DNA from: Hydrogenophilus sp.
GTDB taxonomy: Bacteria; Pseudomonadota; Gammaproteobacteria; Burkholderiales; Rhodocyclaceae
DNA: 42,839 bases
Direction: 5' to 3'
NCBI GenBank assembly: GCA_026416515.1
Contig: JAOAEZ010000003.1
Span: 1 to 42,839, forward strand
Under the pieces are notes generated by a model, which was not told the origin of the DNA, searched no databases, and was given only the letters and a program-made list of their open reading frames with translations. Made by a program: the position numbers and the translations under genes. How positions within the stretch are numbered: position 1 is the first letter of the stretch; every line of letters starts with the position of its first letter. Below, piece after piece: positions 29,918 through 37,599 of the stretch.

Positions 29918-30199
29918 TTAGATCCTTTCAGGAGATTGAGGGGCGAGCAGCGCGTCAAGACGCCCTGCCCGTTCGAGGTCATAGAGGTCGTCACAACCGC
30001 CGACGTGAATCGAACCGATGAAAATTTGCGGTACCGTCCGACGGCCGGTGAGACGAATCATCTCTTCTCGCCGCTCGGGGTAGTCATCGATGAGGATTTT
30101 TTCGATTTGCTGGACACCTTTACGGCGAAGAAGCTGCTCGGCGCGAAGGCAATAGGGACAGATTTTGGTCGCATACATACGGATAGGGGGATGATTCAT
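29918..30199 (-). CDS. grxC: Glutaredoxin 3
   Basis: The 93-residue dithiol glutaredoxin has the redox motif CPYC (Cys14, Cys17), TVPQIFIG with the cis-Pro, and GGCDDLYDLERAGRLDALL. It reduces disulfides and glutathione mixed disulfides. The ATG overlaps the rhodanese stop (ATGA). A longer in-frame reading lies inside the rhodanese gene. Confidence 0.94.
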   Translation of the reverse strand: MNHPPIRMYATKICPYCLRAEQLLRRKGVQQIEKILIDDYPERREEMIRLTGRRTVPQIFIGSIHVGGCDDLYDLERAGRLDALLAPQSPERI

Positions 30200-30618
30200 C
30201 GATTTTTGCTCTCCGTAACGAGGGGAAGACTGGCTTTCCGCCATTCGGCAAGACCGCCGACCAGTTGATAGAGGTGTACGAAGCCCGCTTTGCGCAGTTT
30301 GGCCAACGCCGAGGCTGAACGGACCCCCGATTCACAGTAGAGGATCAGCGGCTGGTGCTTGTGGCGCGCAAGCGCTTTGTCTTCGGGGATCCGTTCTAAA
30401 GGAACGTGCAGCGCCCCAGGAATGTGGCCGCTGCGATATTCAGCATCACTGCGCACGTCGACCGGTACCGCGTTCTGTTGATTGATGAGAATGGTGGCTT
30501 GCATCGGTGTGAGCCGACTTTTATCAGTGGCTGCTCGAACAGTTTCTATCAACCACCACCCGCCGGAGAGAAGAGCCAGAAGCGCCCAATGCCAATTTTC
30601 AGCGAGAAAATTATCCAT
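30196..30618 (-). CDS. Membrane-anchored rhodanese (YibN-like sulfurtransferase)
   Basis: The 140-residue protein has an N-terminal membrane helix (about 9-29) and one rhodanese domain with VDVRSDAEYRSGHIPGA and the active-site loop CESGVR (Cys95), which would carry a persulfide. It resembles E. coli YibN, encoded in the same order before grxC-secB-gpsA. The ArsR-type regulator is six bases upstream, which suggests the operon responds to sulfur status or oxidants. Confidence 0.9.
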   Translation of the reverse strand: MDNFLAENWHWALLALLSGGWWLIETVRAATDKSRLTPMQATILINQQNAVPVDVRSDAEYRSGHIPGALHVPLERIPEDKALARHKHQPLILYCESGVRSASALAKLRKAGFVHLYQLVGGLAEWRKASLPLVTESKNR

Positions 30619-30624
30619 GGCCGA

Positions 30625-30939
30625 TTAGCGACTGCAGAAGAGGTCGCGCATCAACACCACCAGTTGTAGCGTGCGGGGGTCGGCAACCCGGTAAAAGACC
30701 CGATTGGCCTCCTTGCGTGCCGCGACGATGCCCTTCTCCCGCATGATCGCCAGGTGTTGCGAGACATTGCTTTGGCTGCTCCCCACCGCATCGACGATCT
30801 CTTGAACACAGACCTCTCGATCTCCTACCACACAGAGAATCTTGAGCCGTATAGGGTGCGCCATCGATTTGAGCGCCCGGGCCGCAATTTCGATCTGCTC
30901 GTTTTTTTTCGCGAATTCGTGAATCGCGAGATTGAGCAT
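30625..30939 (-). CDS. ArsR/SmtB-family repressor, possible persulfide sensor (SqrR/BigR-like)
   Basis: The 104-residue winged-helix regulator has SMAHPIRLKILCVVGD and the recognition helix SSQSNVSQHLAIMREKGIVA, followed by RVFYRVAD. Metal sites of classical ArsR (ELCVCDL) are absent. Cys36 in the LKILC helix and Cys102 in the C-terminal DLFCSR correspond in position to the two cysteines of the SqrR/BigR/YgaV sulfide sensors, which form a polysulfide link. A third cysteine, Cys44, is nearby. The ATG at 30939 is chosen because a TATACT box lies about 37 bases upstream; earlier in-frame ATGs (31008, 31029) would precede that promoter. It heads a rhodanese-grxC run. Confidence 0.85.
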   Translation of the reverse strand: MLNLAIHEFAKKNEQIEIAARALKSMAHPIRLKILCVVGDREVCVQEIVDAVGSSQSNVSQHLAIMREKGIVAARKEANRVFYRVADPRTLQLVVLMRDLFCSR

Positions 30940-30975
30940 CGCTGTCGGTTCTCTCGTTCCGTTTCTGGAGTCGCT

Positions 30976-30983
30976 AGTATAAA
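30976..30983. promoter_or_regulatory. Overlapping divergent -10 boxes for the ArsR operon and gpmA
   Basis: On the minus strand TATACT (30981-30976) matches five of six -10 positions and would start the ArsR transcript about 30 bases before its ATG. On the plus strand TATAAA (30978-30983) overlaps it and could start gpmA with a leader of about 65 bases. Neither direction has a clear -35 box, which would suit activator or repressor control. Confidence 0.4.
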
Positions 30984-31056
30984 ATGATTCGGGAGTGTTC
31001 GAGTGCATTGGCAGTTCCCCATTTTCCATTTTGTGTTATTTTATCCGAGGAAACTA

Positions 31057-31806
31057 ATGTATCGAGTTGTTTTGTTGCGCCACGGTGAGTCGCAGTGGAA
31101 TTTAGAAAACCGATTTACGGGTTGGACCGATGTCGATTTGACGCCTCGCGGTGTTGAGGAAGCACGAGCGGCAGGCGGGACCTTGCGTACCCACGGGTTT
31201 ACATTCGATCGGGTGTTGACGTCGCGATTGAAACGAGCGATCAAGACGGCCCATCTGGTGTTGGAGGAGATGGATCTGCTGTGGGTGCCGGTGGAGTCTC
31301 ATTGGCGGTTAAACGAGCGCCATTATGGAGCCTTGCAGGGCTTGAATAAAGCGGAGATGGCGGCTCGGTACGGCGAGGAGCAGGTAAAAGTATGGCGCCG
31401 CTCGTACGAGGTACCGCCACCGCCCCTTGCGGAAGATGACCCCCGGTGGGAGATCCACGACCGCCGCTATTGGGACGTCCCGCGGAACGCTTTTCCGCGC
31501 GGGGAGTGTTTAAAAGATACAGTGGCGAGAGTAGTTCCCTATTGGGAAACGGTGGTAGTGCCGAAGATTCTCGCAGGCGAGCGTCTGTTGATAGCAGCAC
31601 ACGGCAATAGCTTGCGGGCGTTGGTGAAGTATTTGGATCGAGTGGACGACGAGGCAATCGTCGAGCTGAATATTCCAACTGGCCAACCCCTTGTGTATGA
31701 GTTGAACGAAAGCTGCGAGCCGATTCGTCACTACTATCTAGCCGATGAGGAGACGATTCGAGCGCAACAGGAAGCAGTGGCTGCCCAGGGACGAGCAACG
31801 CATTGA
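31057..31806 (+). CDS. gpmA: 2,3-bisphosphoglycerate-dependent phosphoglycerate mutase
   Basis: The 249-residue enzyme interconverts 3- and 2-phosphoglycerate in glycolysis and gluconeogenesis. [10 protein letters not shown] carries the phosphohistidine His9. [13 protein letters not shown] and [15 protein letters not shown] (with the acid/base Glu) follow, then [10 protein letters not shown] with the second His. The ATG at 31057 has GAGGA about six bases upstream; an in-frame start 18 codons earlier adds an unrelated hydrophobic stretch. ctpA follows after 33 bases. Confidence 0.96.
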   Translation: MYRVVLLRHGESQWNLENRFTGWTDVDLTPRGVEEARAAGGTLRTHGFTFDRVLTSRLKRAIKTAHLVLEEMDLLWVPVESHWRLNERHYGALQGLNKAEMAARYGEEQVKVWRRSYEVPPPPLAEDDPRWEIHDRRYWDVPRNAFPRGECLKDTVARVVPYWETVVVPKILAGERLLIAAHGNSLRALVKYLDRVDDEAIVELNIPTGQPLVYELNESCEPIRHYYLADEETIRAQQEAVAAQGRATH

Positions 31807-31839
31807 GATGCGTTCGGGGATTGTGGGGATGGAGCAACG

Positions 31840-33252
31840 ATGAGAACAGCGTGGAGACAGTGGGGCGGGATCGGCGTTGGAGTGGTGGGGGGGATTTTGT
31901 TGTCCCTCGCGATCTCGGGGTGGGCAAACCGCGATGCGTTGCCGCTGCGAGAGCTGCGGACATTTGCCGATGTGCTCGATGTCGTGCAGAGAAGTTACGT
32001 GGAGGCCCCAGATAGCCGCAAGTTGATCACCGAAGCGATCCGCGGCATGGTGGCAAGCTTAGACCCCCATTCGGCTTATCTCGATGCGGAGGAGTTCCAG
32101 GAGCTGCAGGTGGGGACACAGGGGGAGTTCGGCGGCTTGGGGATCGAGGTGACGATGGAGGATGGGTTTGTTAAAGTGGTTTCGCCGATCGAGGGGACGC
32201 CGGCAGCACGAGCGGGGCTACAGGCGGGTGATTTGATCGTTAAGTTGGATGATACGCCAGTGAAAGGGTTGTCGCTGCGCGAGGCGGTCAAACGCATGCG
32301 CGGGAAACCGGGAACTACCATCACGTTGCAGGTGATGCGCAAAGGAGAAGATCGACCTTTTACCGTGACGCTGACGCGCGAGGTGATTAAGGTGCGCAGC
32401 GTGCGTAGCAAACGAGTGGAGGAGGGATTTCTCTACCTTCGAATTACCAATTTTCAGGAAAATACCTTGTCTATGCTAGCAGAAGAACTGCGGCGGGCGC
32501 TGCGCGAGGGAGAGGTCAAGGGGGTTGTGCTCGATCTGCGAAACGACCCGGGGGGATTGTTGCATGCCGCTATCGGCGTGGCGTCAGCCTTTTTGCCACC
32601 CGACGCGTTAGTGGTTCGAACCGATGGGCGGATCCCGGATGCGAAGCGCGAATACCGCGCACGCCCGGAGGATTACTTGCGCGGCGCCGAAGAACGGCGC
32701 GATCCTTTGGCGAATTGGTCGCGACGGTGGCGGGAGGTACCGATGGCCGTTTTGATCAACGCCGGTTCGGCGTCGGCTTCTGAGATCGTCGCCGGCGCTT
32801 TGCAGGATCACCGACGCGCGAAGCTTTTTGGAGAACGGAGCTTCGGGAAAGGGTCGGTGCAGACGATCATGCCGTTGAGCGATGGGTCGGCGTTGAAGCT
32901 GACAACTGCGTTGTACTATACACCAAGCGGACGTTCGATCCAGGCTGAGGGGATCGAGCCCGATTTCGCCGTGAGCGAGCGAGAGGAGGGGGGACGAAAA
33001 CGGGTGCGCGAGGCCGACCTGCGCGGCCACCTGGAGGTCAAAGGAGGGACAATCCGGCGCGAGGAGGGAGGAGGAGGGGAGGAGCCGGTGGAGACAGAGG
33101 GAGGAGAGCGAAAACCGATCGAGTTCGGCTCCGCTGAGGATCGCCCTTTCCAGGCGGCGCTCTATTGGCTGCGGCATGGGGCATTGCCGCTATGGGCGGT
33201 GCCAAAGGAGGGAGAGGCGACAAACCGCCCCGTTGGGGAAGGGGGACGGTAG
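31840..33252 (+). CDS. ctpA: Carboxy-terminal processing protease (S41 family)
   Basis: The 470-residue periplasmic protease has an N-terminal signal/anchor (about 7-28), SLDPHSAYLD, a PDZ domain (GGLGIEVTMEDGFVKVVSP onward, about 95-180), and the S41 core. The catalytic dyad is Ser312 in GSASASEIVAG and Lys337 in FGKGSVQT, 25 residues apart as in the family. The last 80 residues hold a Glu/Gly/Arg-rich tract (REEGGGGEEPVETEGGERK). Downstream of gpmA, as in many proteobacteria. Confidence 0.94.
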   Translation: MRTAWRQWGGIGVGVVGGILLSLAISGWANRDALPLRELRTFADVLDVVQRSYVEAPDSRKLITEAIRGMVASLDPHSAYLDAEEFQELQVGTQGEFGGLGIEVTMEDGFVKVVSPIEGTPAARAGLQAGDLIVKLDDTPVKGLSLREAVKRMRGKPGTTITLQVMRKGEDRPFTVTLTREVIKVRSVRSKRVEEGFLYLRITNFQENTLSMLAEELRRALREGEVKGVVLDLRNDPGGLLHAAIGVASAFLPPDALVVRTDGRIPDAKREYRARPEDYLRGAEERRDPLANWSRRWREVPMAVLINAGSASASEIVAGALQDHRRAKLFGERSFGKGSVQTIMPLSDGSALKLTTALYYTPSGRSIQAEGIEPDFAVSEREEGGRKRVREADLRGHLEVKGGTIRREEGGGGEEPVETEGGERKPIEFGSAEDRPFQAALYWLRHGALPLWAVPKEGEATNRPVGEGGR

Positions 33253-33267
33253 GGGAGAGCTTCGGGA

Positions 33268-34062
33268 GTGAGAGAGGAAACTGAGGACGAAGGCGGAGCA
33301 GCGCTGTGGAACGAAGCGGCGTTGGCGCGCTATAGCCGTCATCTACTGCTGCCGGAGGTCGACTTCGCCGGTCAGCGGCGAATTTGCGAGGGACGGGTGT
33401 TGGTGGTGGGGATGGGGGGATTGGGATGCGCTGCAGCGCTTTACTTAGCCCGGGCAGGGGTAGGGACGCTGGTTGTGGCCGACGGCGATCGCGTTGATGC
33501 GAGCAATGTGCAGCGGCAGATCTTGTATCGCGAGGAGGATATCGGAAGAGCAAAGGTGGCAGTTGCCGCTGAAGCGCTGCGAGCCGCAAACGAGACTGTA
33601 GAGGTCGTGCCGATCGAGGAGCGGTTGGAGGAGCGGGCATTGGTAACGTTGGCCCAGAGGGTGGATGTGGTGGTGGATGGGAGCGATAATTTTGCTACCC
33701 GCCATGCGGTGAACCGGGCATGCGTGGCCGCCGCACGGCCGTTGGTTTCGGGAGCAGCGATCCGGTTCGATGGACAGTTGGCGGTGTTCGATGTGCGGCA
33801 GGGCGACTCTCCGTGCTACAGTTGCCTCTTCCCCGAACAGACGGTGGCGGAGGAGCTGCGCTGCGCGGTGACAGGCGTCTTTGCTCCGCTGGTGGGGGTG
33901 ATTGGGGCTTGGCAGGCGGCAGAGACATTAAAGCTGCTCGCGGGGACGGGTCGCGCCGCAGTGGGGCGGCTGTGGTTGTTCGATGCGTTGAACGGCGAAT
34001 GGCGGGGAGTAAGAGTGCCGCGCGACCCACAGTGCTCCGTTTGCAGTGAGCGACCGAGGTGA
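33268..34062 (+). CDS. ThiF/MoeB/HesA-family adenylyltransferase
   Basis: The 264-residue E1-like enzyme adenylates the C-terminus of a small sulfur-carrier protein (MoaD or ThiS type). It shows RYSRHLLLPEVDFAGQ, the nucleotide loop VVGMGGLGCAAALYLARAG, DRVDASNVQRQ and a zinc site formed by CYSC and CSVC. The start is a GTG with GGGAG overlapping closely; no ATG is available nearby. It follows ctpA by 15 bases, as in other betaproteobacteria. MoeB and ThiF cannot be told apart here, and no partner carrier gene is in the window. Confidence 0.88.
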   Translation: MREETEDEGGAALWNEAALARYSRHLLLPEVDFAGQRRICEGRVLVVGMGGLGCAAALYLARAGVGTLVVADGDRVDASNVQRQILYREEDIGRAKVAVAAEALRAANETVEVVPIEERLEERALVTLAQRVDVVVDGSDNFATRHAVNRACVAAARPLVSGAAIRFDGQLAVFDVRQGDSPCYSCLFPEQTVAEELRCAVTGVFAPLVGVIGAWQAAETLKLLAGTGRAAVGRLWLFDALNGEWRGVRVPRDPQCSVCSERPR

Positions 34063-34073
34063 GGGAAGATAAA

Positions 34074-34559
34074 ATGGGGAAAGAGGGGGTGGTTTTGTTC
34101 GGGCATGGAGCACGCGATCCCGCATGGGCAGAGCCCATGCAGGCGGTTGCCCGAGCGATCGAGGCGAGCGCTTCAAATTGGACGGTGCGGTGTGCTTTTT
34201 TGGAGTTTTTGCCACCGACCTTACCGGAGGTAGTGGAGGAGCTGGCCTGCGACCATCGACGGGTGGTGGTGGTACCGTGGTTTATTGCACCGGGCGGTCA
34301 TCTGCAGCGGGACCTGCCCGCGATGGTGGCCGAGCTGACCGAGCGTTTTCGACCGTTGGAGATCGAGGTGTGGGCAGCGGTGGGGAGTTGGCCTGCGGTG
34401 CAGAGGGCGATGGCGGAGGCGGTGGTGGAGGCGATCGCGGGGAGGAGAGAGCGGAAAGGGGAAAGCGCGGATGGAAAGAAATGGAAAGGAGAAAGCGGCG
34501 GAAGGAAGGGAGAGGCGGAGGGGAGAGAAGAGAAGGGGGAGGAGGTTTTTAGGGGATAG
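34074..34559 (+). CDS. CbiX/SirB-type chelatase with purine-coded C-terminal tail
   Basis: The first 120 residues match the single-domain CbiX/SirB chelatases, which insert Co or Fe into sirohydrochlorin-type rings: LFGHGARDPAWAEP with a conserved His, then PWFIAPGGHLQRDLP with the second. The last 40 or so residues contain almost only Arg, Lys, Glu and Gly with a few Ser, encoded by a nearly pure purine tract. The ATG at 34074 has GAGGGAAG upstream; the GTG at 34059 is an alternative. Its 3' end overlaps that of convergent ribD by 11 bases. Confidence 0.82.
   Translation: MGKEGVVLFGHGARDPAWAEPMQAVARAIEASASNWTVRCAFLEFLPPTLPEVVEELACDHRRVVVVPWFIAPGGHLQRDLPAMVAELTERFRPLEIEVWAAVGSWPAVQRAMAEAVVEAIAGRRERKGESADGKKWKGESGGRKGEAEGREEKGEEVFRG
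34443..34555 (+). repeat. Polypurine low-complexity tract
   Basis: About 110 bases consist almost only of A and G, with imperfectly repeated units such as GGAAAGGGGAAAGCG, GGAAAGGAGAAAGCG and GGAGGGGAGAGAAG. The tract encodes the charged tail of the CbiX/SirB-type protein and ends at the convergent ribD stop. Polypurine tracts can form triplex DNA and slip in replication. Confidence 0.7.
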
Positions 34560-35673
34560 AGGGCGTGGGTTCAAGGGTGAGGAGAAGGTCGCTTCCTACA
34601 CGCCGGAGCCGAGTAAGGTGGAAACGCGGTGCTTCCGTGAGGTCGGAGAGCGAAAGGGGCGGGAGAAGCGGCTGAGCGTCGCTGCCGAGGAGCTTCGGGG
34701 CGATAAAGTGGTACCAGCGGTCGATGAGACGATGAGAAAGGAGCGAGCCGATAAGGTGGGGTCCCGCTTCGACGAGGATTTCGTTGAGGGATTCGGCAGC
34801 AAGAAGGGTGGCCGCGGCAGAGAGGTCGACGCGACCGTCGGGGGTGGCGGCGGTTTCGATGATCCGAATTCCCATCGCTTCGAGTTTCCGACGTTTTTCG
34901 AAGTCGTGGTGTGGGGTGGTTAAAATCCAAGTGGGTGCAGAGCGATCAAGAAGAAGACGGGCGGTGAGGGGAAGACGTAACGTGCTGTCGAGAAGAAGAC
35001 GAATAGGAGGACGGTGGCAGGGAATGTGACGTACGGTGAGGGCAGGGTTGTCGCTGAGCACAGTACCTACACCGGTGAGGATGGCACAGCTGGCGGCGCG
35101 CAGCCGGTGAACGAGACGGCGTGACTCGGGACCAGTGATCCAGCGACTCTGACCGCCCGCAAGGGCTACCCGACCGTCAAGGGTAACGGCGGTTTTGAGA
35201 AAGAAAGCAGGTCGCCCTGCAGTCATCCTACGGATAAAGCCGAGGTTGAGCGCTTGCACAGCCGTCGTCTCAATAGGGCCAATGCAGGTAACTCCTGCGG
35301 CGGTGAGGCGTTCGATGCCGCGGCCGGAGACGAGAGGGTTGGGGTCGACCATGCCGTAATAAACCGCGCGGATTTCCGCAGCGATGATGGCGTCGACGCA
35401 GGGGGGCGTGCGACCGTGATGAGCGCAAGGTTCCAACGTGACGATGAGGCTGCCGCCCCGCGCCCGTTCGCCCGCTGCTTGGAGCGCGACGATTTCGGCG
35501 TGCGGCCCACCCGCACGTTCGTGCCACCCTTCGCCGGCGATTTGTCCATTTGAGTCGATGACCATCGCTCCTACCCGCGGGTTAGGGGTGGCGGTAGTGA
35601 GGCCGCGTTCCGCTAAACGGCAGGCCCTCGCCATCAGCGCCGGCGGGGAAAGAGGGAGAGGAGGGAGAGTCAC
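34549..35673 (-). CDS. ribD: Riboflavin biosynthesis deaminase/reductase
   Basis: The 374-residue bifunctional enzyme carries out the second and third steps of riboflavin synthesis. The deaminase half has HAEIVAL (His58, Glu60) and EPCAHHGRTPPC (Cys83, Cys92) for zinc. The reductase half starts near PAFFLKTAVTLDGRVA and includes LDSTLRLPL. The start is a GTG whose TG is part of the nrdR stop codon (GTGA). It tail-overlaps the chelatase gene. Confidence 0.95.
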   Translation of the reverse strand: MTLPPLPLSPPALMARACRLAERGLTTATPNPRVGAMVIDSNGQIAGEGWHERAGGPHAEIVALQAAGERARGGSLIVTLEPCAHHGRTPPCVDAIIAAEIRAVYYGMVDPNPLVSGRGIERLTAAGVTCIGPIETTAVQALNLGFIRRMTAGRPAFFLKTAVTLDGRVALAGGQSRWITGPESRRLVHRLRAASCAILTGVGTVLSDNPALTVRHIPCHRPPIRLLLDSTLRLPLTARLLLDRSAPTWILTTPHHDFEKRRKLEAMGIRIIETAATPDGRVDLSAAATLLAAESLNEILVEAGPHLIGSLLSHRLIDRWYHFIAPKLLGSDAQPLLPPLSLSDLTEAPRFHLTRLRRVGSDLLLTLEPTPSIP

Positions 35674-36290
35674 GCCGGGGGAGCCTCTTCGTGCGGATGG
35701 TCGGTCGGCAGGAGCTGGGGTTGGTCTGAGAGAGGGAGCGAGGAGGTGGAGCGAGAGGCAGCAGAGGGCTGCTCCGTGAAAAGGTCTAAGTCGGCGACAT
35801 GGGGTGTGGAAAGAGGGGCCACGCGGGGGCGCGACCGGCGGGATTGTTTGATCGTTTTGACAAATTGGGCAAACGCGTCGATGTCTTCAAAGTTGCGATA
35901 GACGGAGGCATAGCGAATGTAGCCGATTTTGTCGAGGCTTTTGAGCGTTTCCATCGCCCGCTCGCCGATTTCGGCGCTGGCAATTTCACTGCGACCCGTT
36001 GCGAGAAGCTCACTTTCAATACGATCGACCGCTTGTTCAATCGCTTCATGCGAGACGGGCCGTTTGCGTAACGCCAACTCCAGGCTGGCGAGAAGCTTTT
36101 GCCGATCAAAGGGTTCCCGCGCGCCATTCCGTTTGACGACGGTGGGTGGTTTGATTTCCGCCCGTTCGTAAGTGGTGAAACGACGACCGCAGGCAAGACA
36201 GCGCCGCCGCCGGCGGACCACCGCCCCTTCATCGCTTTCACGCGTTTCGAGGACTTGGGTGTCAGGAGCATTACAGATGGGGCAGCGCAT
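35670..36290 (-). CDS. nrdR: Transcriptional repressor NrdR with extended C-terminus
   Basis: NrdR represses ribonucleotide reductase genes in response to ATP/dATP. A zinc ribbon (Cys3, Cys6, Cys31, Cys34) is followed by an ATP-cone (about 47-137: VVKRNGAREPFDRQKL, IGYIRYASVYRNFEDI). The protein has 206 residues where about 150 is usual; the extra 50 are Ser/Pro/Leu/His-rich without a recognisable domain. AAGGAG lies eight bases before the ATG. The order glyA-nrdR-ribD is common in betaproteobacteria. Confidence 0.95.
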   Translation of the reverse strand: MRCPICNAPDTQVLETRESDEGAVVRRRRRCLACGRRFTTYERAEIKPPTVVKRNGAREPFDRQKLLASLELALRKRPVSHEAIEQAVDRIESELLATGRSEIASAEIGERAMETLKSLDKIGYIRYASVYRNFEDIDAFAQFVKTIKQSRRSRPRVAPLSTPHVADLDLFTEQPSAASRSTSSLPLSDQPQLLPTDHPHEEAPPA

Positions 36291-36305
36291 GGGTGGGCTC
36301 CTTTT

Positions 36306-37553
36306 TTAGCGCTCATAGACGGGGAAACGACGGCAGAGTTCAGCGACGGTTGCTCGAACGCGTGCCCGTACCGCTTCGTCGGTGGGAGCGTCGAGAAGAT
36401 CGGCGATAAGGTGGGCAGTTTCCCGGGCCTCTTCAGTTTTGAACCCTCGGGTGGTGATGGCCGGTGTACCGATGCGAATGCCGGAAGTGATCATCGGTTT
36501 TTCGGGGTCTTTGGGGATGGCATTTTTGTTGACGGTAATGTGGGCAGCACCAAGAATCGTTTCAGCGGCTTTGCCGGTGAGGTTTTTGGGACGAAGGTCG
36601 ACGAGAAAAAGGTGCGATTCGGTCCGCCCGGAAACGATCCGCAGCCCCCGCTGGGAAAGCGTCTCTGCCATTACCCTGGCATTTTCAAGGACTTGGGCTT
36701 GATAGCGACGAAATTCAGGGGTCATCGCTTCTTTCAGAGCTACAGCTTTGGCGGCGATCACGTGCATGAGAGGCCCTCCTTGAAGGCCAGGGAAAAGCGC
36801 GCTGTTGATCGCTTTTTCGTGTTCGGCTTTCATGAGGATCAGCCCCCCGCGTGGGCCGCGTAACGTTTTGTGGGTGGTGGTGGTGACGACGTCGGCGTGC
36901 GGGATGGGGTTGGGGTAGAGCCCAGCGGCGATGAGCCCAGCGTAGTGAGCCATGTCTACCCAGAGGATCGCCCCTACCGACCGAGCGATATGGGCAAAAC
37001 GAGCCCAGTCGATCGCGAGGGCGTAGGCAGAAGCCCCGGCAATAATGATCTTGGGACGGTGCTGATGCGCAAGGCGCTCCACGGCGTCGTAGTCGAGCTC
37101 TTCGCGTTCGTTGAGGCCATAGCTGATGACGCGAAACCACTTGCCGGAGAGGTTGAGCGGCATTCCATGGGTGAGGTGCCCTCCTTCCGCTAAACTCATG
37201 CCGAGAATGGTGTCTCCAGGTTGAGCAAAAGCCATGAGGACGGTTTGGTTGGCTTGAGAGCCCGAGTGGGGTTGAACATTGGCCGCTTCGGCGCCGAAGA
37301 GGGCCTTAGCACGGTCGATCGCAATCTGTTCAACGGCGTCGACGTGTTCGCATCCACCATAATAGCGCCGCCCGGGGTAACCTTCCGCATATTTGTTGGT
37401 AAGCTGCGAGCCTTGCGCCGCCAGAACCGCTGGACTGGCATAATTTTCCGAGGCGATTAGCTCGATGTGCTCTTCTTGGCGGCGATTTTCCGCAGCGATG
37501 TGTTGAGCAATCTCCGGGTCCACCATTTCTAAGATGAGATCTTTAGCGAACAT
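36306..37553 (-). CDS. glyA: Serine hydroxymethyltransferase
   Basis: The 415-residue PLP enzyme interconverts serine and glycine and charges tetrahydrofolate with one-carbon units. [26 protein letters not shown] and the PLP lysine block [16 protein letters not shown] are present. AAGGA precedes the ATG at normal distance. nrdR follows after 15 bases. A TACAAT box 31-36 bases upstream may be its own promoter. Confidence 0.97.
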   Translation of the reverse strand: MFAKDLILEMVDPEIAQHIAAENRRQEEHIELIASENYASPAVLAAQGSQLTNKYAEGYPGRRYYGGCEHVDAVEQIAIDRAKALFGAEAANVQPHSGSQANQTVLMAFAQPGDTILGMSLAEGGHLTHGMPLNLSGKWFRVISYGLNEREELDYDAVERLAHQHRPKIIIAGASAYALAIDWARFAHIARSVGAILWVDMAHYAGLIAAGLYPNPIPHADVVTTTTHKTLRGPRGGLILMKAEHEKAINSALFPGLQGGPLMHVIAAKAVALKEAMTPEFRRYQAQVLENARVMAETLSQRGLRIVSGRTESHLFLVDLRPKNLTGKAAETILGAAHITVNKNAIPKDPEKPMITSGIRIGTPAITTRGFKTEEARETAHLIADLLDAPTDEAVRARVRATVAELCRRFPVYER

Positions 37554-37583
37554 TTTCGATCCTTTTCTCCATCGCTAGGGTTT

Positions 37584-37589
37584 ATTGTA
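37584..37589 (-). promoter_or_regulatory. -10 box upstream of glyA
   Basis: TACAAT on the minus strand matches five of six positions and would start transcription about 24 bases before the glyA ATG, in the 46-base gap after the ETF-QO gene. No convincing -35 box is seen at 16-18 bases. Confidence 0.35.
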
Positions 37590-37599
37590 TCAGAATCCC

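Noticed and set aside
30940..31029. Longer start for the ArsR-type regulator (ATG at 31029 or 31008)
   Set aside because: The likely -10 box at 30976-30981 would lie inside the coding part, and the extra residues do not look like the family's N-terminus.
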